Shown here piece by piece: positions 7,911-15,203 of a DNA stretch of 34,406 bases. Position 1 is the first letter of the stretch; each line of letters opens with the position of its first letter. The stretch is from Methanosarcinales archaeon (GTDB taxonomy: Archaea; Halobacteriota; Syntropharchaeia; Alkanophagales; Methanospirareceae), in NCBI GenBank assembly GCA_025464645.1, contig JAODGF010000005.1, forward strand, positions 1 to 34,406. Direction: 5' to 3'. A program made the translations under genes and the position numbers. The notes under the pieces are model-generated. The model saw only the letters and a program-made list of their open reading frames with translations. It was not told the origin of the DNA and searched no databases.

Positions 7911-9008
7911 TCATCGCTTAAAATACTTTTCCACACCCTTATAATCAAACTCCCCCTTTTCTTCAAGCACGTTCCGTATGAAGTTAAACAGCTTCGTCCT
8001 CGTTTCCAATCCGATATTTGGATACCATACGGGCGAAGCAACTACGAGCCCGCGGAATGCATAAAACGGCTGTATCACCTCTAACAATTCATAATCCCCT
8101 GTTCTTCCAAGATACACCTCGAAAAACAAGTCATACAACCGCTTGAAATCACTATCAACCTCTTTCCCCTCTGTTTTGAGCAGTCCGAAAAACAGATAGT
8201 TTATCGTCATTGAGGATACATCGTCAGCGGCTTCTCCCCATTCCCCTCTACTCCGGTCAAGCACCGTAAAATCTGTTCCTTTTCTGAACATCACATTCCA
8301 GGGATGGAAATCACCATGAACCATACACAACCTTTTTGTTCTCTCTTTCAGCTCCCATCTCCAGTCTATGCTAAGCTTCTCTATATTCTTCAGCTCTTCA
8401 CTCGTTATGAGCTCGTTTCGTGCTGGATAACTGTCTGTGAGCCCGAATATGCATTCGCTATGCCCCACTAACTCCCTTATCCTCCGTATATAAAGCCCTG
8501 CATCGTCTTTCTTGACAGCATGTATATCAGCTAAATAGGAAGCGAGCACGGATGCCCTTTCCTCATCTTCTTTCCTTAATTCCCCCCATTCCTTTAATCT
8601 GTTCAGGTCCTCAACGTATTCCTTCCCTTCCACTTTATCGCATACAATGAAATATTCTTCCGCATCACTTGCTGACTCCATCCTGCCGTCCTTCGTAAAG
8701 AAACCGACGTCATGGGATTTTACGTGTTTCGGTAGCTTATTGAATGCATGGTGTTGCCATATCATTATTTGCGCACGGTCTGAGAAATGGTCATGCCCAA
8801 ATCCATTCCCACGCATAGAGGAGATAACTAACTCTTTTATTTCCCCTTCCTCAGTCTCAAACTCCACGAAATAAGGCTTGCCATACCCAAACCCTTTTAT
8901 TTCTTCTTCAGGCTTTAGCTTCGACTCCAATCCTAATTCCTTTACGCTTAGTATTCGCAAAGGTATTTCGAACTTGCTCTCTAAATATTCTTTTATTTTC
9001 TCTTTCAT
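7911..9008 (-). CDS. Aminoglycoside phosphotransferase (APH)-family kinase-like protein
   Basis: The 365-residue protein has the kinase-like fold of the APH/choline kinase superfamily. The catalytic loop is visible as VHGDFHPWNVMF (His231, Asp233, Asn238) and the metal-binding aspartate as VLDRSRGEWGEAADD (Asp251). These families phosphorylate small hydroxylated molecules, but the substrate cannot be deduced and an antibiotic target is not implied. The DFG-equivalent motif is DRS, common in archaeal members. I chose the ATG at 9008 because GGGGGAAG lies directly upstream of it; an in-frame ATG six codons earlier lacks such a site. It faces the polysaccharide operon tail to tail, and its upstream region is shared with the divergent orc1 gene, including the origin-box-like palindrome. 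A sugar or maltose-like kinase role would fit the neighbourhood but is speculative. Confidence 0.7.
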   Translation of the reverse strand: MKEKIKEYLESKFEIPLRILSVKELGLESKLKPEEEIKGFGYGKPYFVEFETEEGEIKELVISSMRGNGFGHDHFSDRAQIMIWQHHAFNKLPKHVKSHDVGFFTKDGRMESASDAEEYFIVCDKVEGKEYVEDLNRLKEWGELRKEDEERASVLASYLADIHAVKKDDAGLYIRRIRELVGHSECIFGLTDSYPARNELITSEELKNIEKLSIDWRWELKERTKRLCMVHGDFHPWNVMFRKGTDFTVLDRSRGEWGEAADDVSSMTINYLFFGLLKTEGKEVDSDFKRLYDLFFEVYLGRTGDYELLEVIQPFYAFRGLVVASPVWYPNIGLETRTKLFNFIRNVLEEKGEFDYKGVEKYFKR

Positions 9009-9049
9009 ATCTTCCCCCTTCTGCAAATGCCATATTCATGCAGACATGC

Positions 9050-9062
9050 TTCCAATGGAAAC
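9050..9062 (+). promoter_or_regulatory. Origin recognition box-like element upstream of orc1/cdc6
   Basis: TTCCAATGGAAAC contains the TTCCA-N-TGGAA dyad plus AAC, which matches the core of archaeal mini-ORB sites bound by Orc1/Cdc6. It lies about 97 bases before the orc1 start, followed by an AT-rich stretch (9070-9115). Only one copy is seen, so it may be an autoregulatory site or part of a small origin. Confidence 0.5.
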
Positions 9063-9158
9063 ATACCCGCAAACAATACTTTTATTATATGTATGGGACA
9101 TTTTATTTTTCATTCACATCGAAATTTTTGAAAAGGTAATGTGGGGTAGAGAAAAAAT

Positions 9159-10376
9159 ATGGAAAACCTGTTCGAGGATTTGATAGACGAAGGCAAGATA
9201 TTTGCAAATAGAGAGGTGCTACGCCCTACTTATATTCCCGAGAATCTACCACATCGGGAGAAGCAGATAAAAGGTTTAGCCACTGCGTTATCGGCGGCGT
9301 TAAAAGGAGAAACACCTTCCAACATATTGATCTACGGTAAGACTGGAACAGGTAAGACCGCTACGGTGAAATATGTGAGCAAGGAATTAGAAGAGATGGG
9401 CGAGAAGCGAGGTAGTAAATGCTCTCCGATATACATCAACAGCGAGGTGTTTGATACACAGTATCGGGTTTTTGCTTATCTCGCAAGGGTCTTCAATAAG
9501 CAAGTTCCAATGATAGGATGGCCGACGGATATGGTGTATTCAGAGTTCAAGGCTGGGATAGATAACGAAGATAGATGCGTAATTGTGATATTGGATGAGG
9601 TGGACAGGTTAGCGAGCAAAGGAGACGGAGCTTTGTATAACCTCTCAAGGATAAACAGCGAGCTGAACCACGCAAAAGTAAGCATGATCGGCATTTCAAA
9701 TGACCTGACTTTTACGGAGCTGCTGGACCAAAGGGTTCAGTCGTCATTAGGCGAAGAAGAGATAGTATTTCCGCCTTACGATGCCGCTCAGTTGCAGGAC
9801 ATCCTGGGTGAGAGGGCGGAGATAGCGTTCAAAGAATCTGTGATAGACGATGCAGTGATACCGTTATGTGCGGCTTTAGCTGCCCAGGAGCATGGAGATG
9901 CAAGGCGTGCCCTCGACCTGCTGCGTGTATCAGGTGAAATCGCAGAGCGCACAAAATCTGATATGGTTACTGAGGAACATGTGAGGCTTGCAAGTGAAAA
10001 GATAGAAGCGAATAAGATTGTTGAAGTGGTAAAAACACTACCGTTGCAATCAAAGATCGTGTTAAACAGTGTGCTCCTGCTACACCGTGAAAGAAACAAG
10101 CGACGGTTCTCCAGTGGTGAGGTCTATAATATGTACCGGAGATTATGTAGTCATCTGGGCATGGAGGCGTTAACGCAACGACGTGTTACTGATTTTGTCT
10201 CGGAGCTGGACATTTTGGGATTGATAAATGCAGTGATAGTAAGTAAAGGGCGATATGGACGTACAAAGGAGATTTCATTAAGTGTGCCGGTCGAGAGTGT
10301 ACAGCCTATCCTGCTTGAAGACTATAAACTTAAAGCAATATCTAATATCAGGGTAAAAGCACAGATAACATTGTAG
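9159..10376 (+). CDS. orc1: Orc1/Cdc6 replication initiator
   Basis: The 405-residue AAA+ ATPase is an archaeal Orc1/Cdc6 protein that binds origin recognition boxes and loads the MCM helicase. Domains: an N-terminal segment with the conserved RPTYIPENLPHREKQI, Walker A YGKTGTGKT (Lys66), Walker B VILDEVDRL (Asp146-Glu147), sensor 1 SMIGISND around residue 175-182, sensor 2 HGDARRALDLLR around 245-256, and a C-terminal winged helix from about residue 290 with the SSGEVYNMYRRLC and LTQRRVTDFVSELD helices. Length is normal for the family. The start is supported by GGGGTAGAG upstream. Ribosomal protein genes follow 11 bases downstream, so it may be cotranscribed with them. The upstream ORB-like palindrome makes an origin here worth testing. 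Confidence 0.93.
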   Translation: MENLFEDLIDEGKIFANREVLRPTYIPENLPHREKQIKGLATALSAALKGETPSNILIYGKTGTGKTATVKYVSKELEEMGEKRGSKCSPIYINSEVFDTQYRVFAYLARVFNKQVPMIGWPTDMVYSEFKAGIDNEDRCVIVILDEVDRLASKGDGALYNLSRINSELNHAKVSMIGISNDLTFTELLDQRVQSSLGEEEIVFPPYDAAQLQDILGERAEIAFKESVIDDAVIPLCAALAAQEHGDARRALDLLRVSGEIAERTKSDMVTEEHVRLASEKIEANKIVEVVKTLPLQSKIVLNSVLLLHRERNKRRFSSGEVYNMYRRLCSHLGMEALTQRRVTDFVSELDILGLINAVIVSKGRYGRTKEISLSVPVESVQPILLEDYKLKAISNIRVKAQITL

Positions 10377-10387
10377 GGGGATGAAAG

Positions 10388-10789
10388 ATGAGTGAGGAAG
10401 AAGAAAAAGGGAAAGGAAAGGAAAAGCCAATATATGTCAAGTTTGAGGCGCCGGAAGATTTGCAAAGGAAGTCGTTAGAGGCTTTAGACATGGCAAGGAC
10501 TACGGGCAGCATAAAGAAGGGGACAAATGAAACCACAAAAATCGTAGAAAGGGGAATGGCAAAGTTAGTGCTGATTGGTGAGGACGTAAATCCTGAGGAG
10601 ATAGTAATGCATCTTCCACCATTATGCGAAGAAAAAAGCACCCCTTACCTGTACGTAAAAACGCAGAAAGATTTAGGGGCTGCTTGTGGTATAAACAAAG
10701 GTTGTGCCTCTGCTGCCATCGTTGACCCCGGAAAAGCAGGAGAAGCGATTGCAGGGATTATAGCGGAATTGGAGAAACTAAAAAGGTAG
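10388..10789 (+). CDS. rpl7ae: Ribosomal protein L7Ae
   Basis: The 133-residue protein is archaeal L7Ae, an RNA-binding protein of the large ribosomal subunit. It also binds kink-turns in C/D and H/ACA guide RNPs and in RNase P. The kink-turn-binding stretch is TGSIKKGTNETTKIVERG near residues 38-55, followed by AKLVLIGEDVNPEEIVMHLP and the loop with DLGAACGINKGCASAAI. It has an acidic, lysine-rich N-terminal extension of about 12 residues (EEEEKGKGKEK) ahead of the usual core. It lies 11 bases after orc1 and heads the standard archaeal L7Ae-S28e-L24e-Ndk gene order. Confidence 0.95.
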   Translation: MSEEEEKGKGKEKPIYVKFEAPEDLQRKSLEALDMARTTGSIKKGTNETTKIVERGMAKLVLIGEDVNPEEIVMHLPPLCEEKSTPYLYVKTQKDLGAACGINKGCASAAIVDPGKAGEAIAGIIAELEKLKR

Positions 10790-10806
10790 CATAAGGAGGA
10801 GCGCGT

Positions 10807-11019
10807 ATGAGCGAAGAGAAGGGAACACCTGCTGAGGTAATAGAAATAGTAGGCAGGACAGGGATGCATGGCGAATCCACGCAGATAAGGTGTAAGGTAC
10901 TGGAAGGGCAGAATAAAGGGAGAATTATAACGAGGAATTGTAGAGGTCCTATAAGAACAGGCGATATCATTGTATTGCTGGAGACAGATAGAGAAGTGAG
11001 GAAATTATTCAGGAGATGA
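10807..11019 (+). CDS. rps28e: Ribosomal protein S28e
   Basis: The 70-residue protein is archaeal S28e, a small-subunit protein near the mRNA exit. EVIEIVGRTGMHGESTQIRC, the KGRIITRNCRGPIRTGD segment and the C-terminal ETDREVRKLFRR are diagnostic. Length is normal for the family. AAGGAGGAG precedes the ATG. It is tightly spaced with rpl7ae and rpl24e. Confidence 0.95.
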   Translation: MSEEKGTPAEVIEIVGRTGMHGESTQIRCKVLEGQNKGRIITRNCRGPIRTGDIIVLLETDREVRKLFRR

Positions 11020-11025
11020 TTTTAG

Positions 11026-11217
11026 ATGGAGAAGAAATGCTCTTTTTGTGATTCGCCAATAGAGCCGGGTCGAGGGAAGATGTATGTAAAACGCGATGGA
11101 ACAGTTTTTTATTTCTGCAGTTCCAAGTGTGAGCGCAATATGATAAAGCTGAGAAGAAAAAGAAGAAAGGTAAAGTGGACTACGGGTGCAAAAGCGAAAA
11201 AAACGGTGAGCTATTAA
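11026..11217 (+). CDS. rpl24e: Ribosomal protein L24e
   Basis: The 63-residue protein is L24e, a zinc-ribbon protein of the large subunit. Cys5 and Cys8 (CSFC) and Cys31 and Cys35 (CSSKC) form the zinc site, with the conserved GRGKMYVKRDGTVFYF strand pair between them and the basic RRKRRKVKW tail. It begins 6 bases after the rps28e stop, consistent with one operon. Confidence 0.95.
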   Translation: MEKKCSFCDSPIEPGRGKMYVKRDGTVFYFCSSKCERNMIKLRRKRRKVKWTTGAKAKKTVSY

Positions 11218-11231
11218 AGGCTGAAGGAACG

Positions 11232-11651
11232 ATGAAAAAAGAGCGGACTTTTTTGATGATAAAGCCAGAAGGAGTGGAGCGAGGTCTTATAGGGGAAATA
11301 ATAGGGAGATTTGAAAGAAAGGGCTTTAAGATAATAGCGCTGAAGCTTCTAAAGATAAGCAGAGAGGTGGCAGAGAAGCAATATGAGGAACATCGCGGAA
11401 AAGACTTTTTCGAGGGGTTGGTTTCCTACATGTCCTCTGCTCCAACGGTATCAATGGTGATCGAAGGTGAGAATGCAATTGCAGTAGCGAGGGAAATGGC
11501 TGGAGTTACGAATCCAAAACTTGCAAAGCCAGGGACTATAAGAGGTGACTATGGCATAGACGTTCAGCGGAATGTAATACATGCCTCGGATTCTGAAGAA
11601 TCAGCGAAGCGAGAAATATCTATTCATTTTGGGAATCTCGACTCCTTTTAG
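11232..11651 (+). CDS. ndk: Nucleoside diphosphate kinase
   Basis: The 139-residue enzyme transfers the gamma phosphate between nucleoside triphosphates and diphosphates. Visible: ERTFLMIKPEGVERGLIG at the N terminus, the Kpn-loop region around AREMAGVTNP, and the active-site histidine His117 in NVIHASDS, which is phosphorylated during catalysis. I chose the ATG at 11232, preceded by GAAGGAACG, because the protein then begins at the family's normal N terminus; a longer in-frame ORF would overlap rpl24e. In many archaea the translation factor aIF5B/infB gene follows ndk. Here a surface-protein gene follows instead. Confidence 0.95.
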   Translation: MKKERTFLMIKPEGVERGLIGEIIGRFERKGFKIIALKLLKISREVAEKQYEEHRGKDFFEGLVSYMSSAPTVSMVIEGENAIAVAREMAGVTNPKLAKPGTIRGDYGIDVQRNVIHASDSEESAKREISIHFGNLDSF

Positions 11652-11689
11652 TAAACCTTTTCTTGGAATATGTATAATTTTAGATTATT

Positions 11690-13468
11690 ATGAAAAGAAA
11701 ATTAGCTATCCTTTTGATATTAAGTATATCAGTAATACTACTAACACAAATAGCAGGATCGAGCTATTGCTTTGACGGTGTGCCTTATACAGACAAGCTG
11801 GATTTAGTAGCTCATGGCGCTTTAAAAGGTGGTATATATGTAGGTGAGAGTCGTGCACTTGCCTTCCCACCGTGTACAAGAACCTTCGCAGTGCCAGAGG
11901 ATGTCAAAATCAAGTGGGCGAGGCTGTATGTAGGAGTTTGGGGCGGCACGGAAAGATACACCGGTTGGGTTCACACAAAACTTAACGGGCAAGACCTCGG
12001 CAAGACGTTCCTCCTCGGCGAGAGGGATAACAATCCAAATGTTTATTGTAGTGGTCACGGCGTCTATTGGGTCTTTTATGATGTAGCAGATAAAGTATCG
12101 CCGGGGATAAACACCGCCATAGCGAACACCAGCAGGGGTGAACGTGGGAACAAACTCGATGGCAGGATATATAGTATCATCCTTGTAGCAATCTACGAGG
12201 ACGCGAATGCTCCTGAGATTTCATACTGGGTTGCAGATGGGAATGTGAATCTGCATGGTCTGGGCTGGGCAGGAACGGTGCCGACAACAAACGATTTCGC
12301 TTCGGTGAATTTTAAAGGCGCGATTGATCCCGCGAACGTAGAAGGAGCAGAACTTACCGCGGTTTATCTTGCCGGTAATCCCGGAGAACCAGACTACTTA
12401 GAGTTTAACGGGCAGGGCATAGGAGGAAATGACGTGGCAAACTGCGGAGACGGTGAAACTTACGGCATTGACCTCAAGACCTTTGACGTTACAAGGTATG
12501 TACAGGCAGAGAATAGCGCTCTTTTTCTGAGAGGGAAAGACATTAACGGCGATGGTAAAATAGAAGAGGATGACGAGGGCAACCGTGAGGGCGAGCATTA
12601 TCTTCATCCGGTTCTGACTGTTCTTATTGTTCGGCATAAAACCACAGAAAAAGCAATGCCTGACTTCTCCACCGAACTTGCACTGCCCAAGAATCTAACC
12701 GAGGGGGAGAATATGCTTACTACGGTCATAAATAATTATGGTGGATTGTTCGAGGACGATTTCGTATTGAAGGTCAGTGTTGATGGGTCAGAGATTTACT
12801 CGAAGGTCGTTCGTATGGATGCCAGCGGGATTAAGAAATTGGATGTCCCTTGGACCGCTACGCGCGGCGTGCATACCATCAAAGCAGAAGTTGATGCTGA
12901 GAGAGAAGTAGATGAATCGAACGAGGACAATAATGTTTTCACTTTGGAGGCTTATGTCATGCGTAAACCCGATTTGTCAGTAAAAATTCTAACGCCGGTA
13001 GCGGAGGAGAACCCTTCTTCTACTGCTTCTGCCTCCAGTGCAAATAGCAGAATTGGGATACTTGTAATAATGCCGTTGCTCATGTTTATCACGAAACCGG
13101 GGAATAAAAGAAGTCCCTTAGGTATTTTGATGTTTGTAATTCTGAGCGTTGCGTTGATTTTAAGCGGTTGCGTGGACAAACAGACTAAAGAGGAGCAACC
13201 AGGTATGCTCAGCTATTCGATCCCCGTAGAGATAGAAAATAAGGGAGAAGCAACAGCGATAAATTTTGAGTTATCTCTTTATGTGGATGGTGAGAAAAGC
13301 GTGACCAAAAGGATCAGAGAGTTAGAAGGTGGCAAATCCATCGTTGAAAAACTGCCAATTGTGGTGGCTGAAGGGAAACACCATATACGTGCAGTAGTGG
13401 ATGAGAAGAAAGAAGTTGAAGAATTCAGGAGGGATAATAACGAAGATGAGATTACATTCGATTTTTAG
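11690..13468 (+). CDS. Secreted DUF3344-CARDB protein with internal hydrophobic/lipobox insert
   Basis: The 592-residue protein starts with a signal peptide (MKRKLAILLILSISVILLTQ, about 1-27). An A-type DUF3344 module follows to about residue 320, with GGIYVGES, KWARLYVGVWGG, NVYCSGHGVYW (Cys120) and VTRYVQAEN. A CARDB module then runs to about residue 425, ending VDESNEDNNVF. A second CARDB starts at KPDLSVKILTPV but is interrupted by about 65 residues carrying a hydrophobic stretch (about 454-467), a basic spacer KPGNKR and a second hydrophobic stretch ending in the lipobox-like LSGC (Cys494). The CARDB sequence then resumes at IPVEIENKGEA. CARDB modules are adhesion-like beta-sandwich folds found on cell surfaces. 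The gene begins 38 bases after ndk and overlaps the next DUF3344 gene by 23 bases. No PGF-CTERM tail is present. Confidence 0.8.
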   Translation: MKRKLAILLILSISVILLTQIAGSSYCFDGVPYTDKLDLVAHGALKGGIYVGESRALAFPPCTRTFAVPEDVKIKWARLYVGVWGGTERYTGWVHTKLNGQDLGKTFLLGERDNNPNVYCSGHGVYWVFYDVADKVSPGINTAIANTSRGERGNKLDGRIYSIILVAIYEDANAPEISYWVADGNVNLHGLGWAGTVPTTNDFASVNFKGAIDPANVEGAELTAVYLAGNPGEPDYLEFNGQGIGGNDVANCGDGETYGIDLKTFDVTRYVQAENSALFLRGKDINGDGKIEEDDEGNREGEHYLHPVLTVLIVRHKTTEKAMPDFSTELALPKNLTEGENMLTTVINNYGGLFEDDFVLKVSVDGSEIYSKVVRMDASGIKKLDVPWTATRGVHTIKAEVDAEREVDESNEDNNVFTLEAYVMRKPDLSVKILTPVAEENPSSTASASSANSRIGILVIMPLLMFITKPGNKRSPLGILMFVILSVALILSGCVDKQTKEEQPGMLSYSIPVEIENKGEATAINFELSLYVDGEKSVTKRIRELEGGKSIVEKLPIVVAEGKHHIRAVVDEKKEVEEFRRDNNEDEITFDF

Positions 13469-14453
13469 TGGTTTAACTCTTGCACTGATTATCTTTTCCA
13501 TTTTTACTTTTCCTTCAGCATCAGGCTCCTACGCGGGTGACAAGCCGCTCAATACGATAGCGCATGAAGAAATCTATGGCGGTATATTTTTTTCATTGGG
13601 AGATAGCAAATACAGTGGTCGGTTGAATTATAACGATACTTACGAGGTCAATTTTGAGCTCGGCGTGCTGAACACAGATAGAGATAAAGGAGTGAAATTA
13701 GCCAGGCTGTATGTCTATTGGGTCTGGAGCCAAAAAGAGAACGTGGGTGTGTACCCCATAATGGAAGTAAGGGCACCGGCAGAAAAAGAAGTTCTGAGTT
13801 CAGTCGTTACATACACGGATACGAAAGGATTTGTGGGTAAGTATGATTACTTCTCCGGCGTCAGTGTTTACAGTTGCAATTTAGATGGCGACTCCTACTC
13901 GGTTACCGTTAAAAACGTGGATGTAAATGGAAGCACTTTTTGCGTGCAGGGAATCGGATTGTTGGTGATATACGAATGTCAGGAGCAGGAGCCAGATCAA
14001 GATTGCCAGCTCATAGAGTACTGGGTCACTGAAGGCTGTGACATGATATATGCAGAGTATGGAATCACGCCTGAGATGGCTACCAGTAAGATTTTCTTTG
14101 ACGGTGAGCTGGAGTTGAAGAGGGTGAAGCGGGCATATTTAATAACCGTGGTTCCTTCAGGAGGATACGTATCAGGCGGAGAGACAGCGCATAATAAGCT
14201 TTACTTCAATGAAAAACGCGGGTGGCTTAGCAATCTCCCGTTCTTGAACCAGTTGCTGAGATTATTGTTCGGCTACGGTGGTGGTGTTTGGAGCGATGTG
14301 TATATTGCGGATAACACGGTCCAGATAGGAGTGGACCAGCGGGATGTTACTGAATATCTGAAGGCAACGAACAATTTTGCCGCAGTTCAAGATAATCATG
14401 ATTACATGATGGTGACAAATGCGGTGCTGGTGGTGGAGAAGGAAGAGAGATGA
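13446..14453 (+). CDS. Secreted single-domain DUF3344 protein
   Basis: The 335-residue protein has a signal peptide (RLHSIFSGLTLALIIFSIF, cleavage near residue 27) and one B-type DUF3344 module. The shared pattern is GGIFFSLGDSKYSG, VKLARLYVYWVW, YTDTKGFVG, IEYWVTEGCDMIYAEYGITPEMA and a final D-x-x-x-YMMVTNAVLVV. I chose the ATG at 13446 because it starts directly at the signal peptide; a longer ORF from 13401 would add 15 hydrophilic residues. AGGAGG lies 13 bases upstream, inside the previous gene, so translation is probably coupled. It has no membrane anchor or CARDB module, so it should be released or held by partners. The A-type module of the preceding gene and this B-type module recur fused in one protein at 20119-22395. 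Confidence 0.78.
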   Translation: MRLHSIFSGLTLALIIFSIFTFPSASGSYAGDKPLNTIAHEEIYGGIFFSLGDSKYSGRLNYNDTYEVNFELGVLNTDRDKGVKLARLYVYWVWSQKENVGVYPIMEVRAPAEKEVLSSVVTYTDTKGFVGKYDYFSGVSVYSCNLDGDSYSVTVKNVDVNGSTFCVQGIGLLVIYECQEQEPDQDCQLIEYWVTEGCDMIYAEYGITPEMATSKIFFDGELELKRVKRAYLITVVPSGGYVSGGETAHNKLYFNEKRGWLSNLPFLNQLLRLLFGYGGGVWSDVYIADNTVQIGVDQRDVTEYLKATNNFAAVQDNHDYMMVTNAVLVVEKEER

Positions 14454-14484
14454 ATGGGCAATAAAAAATAAAATCACGTAAGAA

Positions 14485-15168
14485 ATGACCGTGGAAACGA
14501 GGGATTTAACAAAATATTACTGGATGGGAAAGGAGAAAGTAGTTGCTTTAGATCGCGTGACCCTGAAGATGGAAGAGGGGGAGTTCATATCTGTGGTGGG
14601 TCCTTCTGGGTCGGGGAAGTCCACGCTTTTAAATATCATCGGATGTCTGGATGCACCAACGAAGGGCGAGGTCTATCTGGCAGGATGGAAAGTAGATTAC
14701 AGAAATAAGCAGTCGTTGGTGAGGTTGCGGCGGAATTTTTTGGGGTTTGTGTTTCAAACGTTCAATTTGATACCGGCATTGAATGCGGTGGAGAACGTGG
14801 AGTATCCAATGTATTTCAATAAGGGCGGGAGGAGCAAAAGCGAGAGAAGAGAGAGTGCGATGAAGTTATTGGCGATGGTTGGTCTTGAAAAGCGTGCCAA
14901 TCATCTTCCTTCTGAACTCTCTGGTGGTGAGCTGCAAAGGATAGCGATAGCAAGAGCGCTTGCCAACGACCCAAAGCTTATACTTGCTGACGAACCTACC
15001 GGGAACCTTGACTCGCGAACAGGGAAAAGCATATTGAGTTTGCTCAAGCGGTTAAACGAAGAAGAAGGGAAAAACATCATCATGGTGACGCACGATCTGG
15101 AATCGGCGAAGAAGATGAGCAGGGTAATTAGGATATTAGACGGGAGGATAATGAGCAATGAAAAATGA
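14485..15168 (+). CDS. ABC transporter ATP-binding protein (MacB/LolD type)
   Basis: The 227-residue ATPase has all motifs of the MacB/LolD/FtsE group: Walker A GPSGSGKST (residues 39-47), Q-loop Gln91, signature LSGGE (145-149), Walker B LILADEPTGNLDS (165-177) and switch His203 in VTHD. The LADEPTGNLD motif is characteristic of this group. It drives the permease encoded 35 bases downstream. MacB-like ABC pairs do not import solutes; they couple ATP hydrolysis to mechanical work in the envelope, such as extrusion of lipoproteins or peptides. Sitting between DUF3344 genes, it may act on those surface proteins or their assembly (inference). Confidence 0.9.
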   Translation: MTVETRDLTKYYWMGKEKVVALDRVTLKMEEGEFISVVGPSGSGKSTLLNIIGCLDAPTKGEVYLAGWKVDYRNKQSLVRLRRNFLGFVFQTFNLIPALNAVENVEYPMYFNKGGRSKSERRESAMKLLAMVGLEKRANHLPSELSGGELQRIAIARALANDPKLILADEPTGNLDSRTGKSILSLLKRLNEEEGKNIIMVTHDLESAKKMSRVIRILDGRIMSNEK

Positions 15169-15203
15169 AAGTGTAAAAAGAAAAAAAAGGGAAATAATGT
15201 GAT

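Noticed and set aside
9049..9062. A full multi-box replication origin.
   Set aside because: Only one box-like dyad is present in the intergenic region, so the claim is limited to a candidate site.
11651..11663. GTAAACCTTTTCT occurs here and at 16782-16794, both upstream of DUF3344 genes, suggesting a shared operator.
   Set aside because: A 13-base match is expected by chance in a window of this size, a near match also lies inside the permease gene (about 16209), and the distances to the starts differ.
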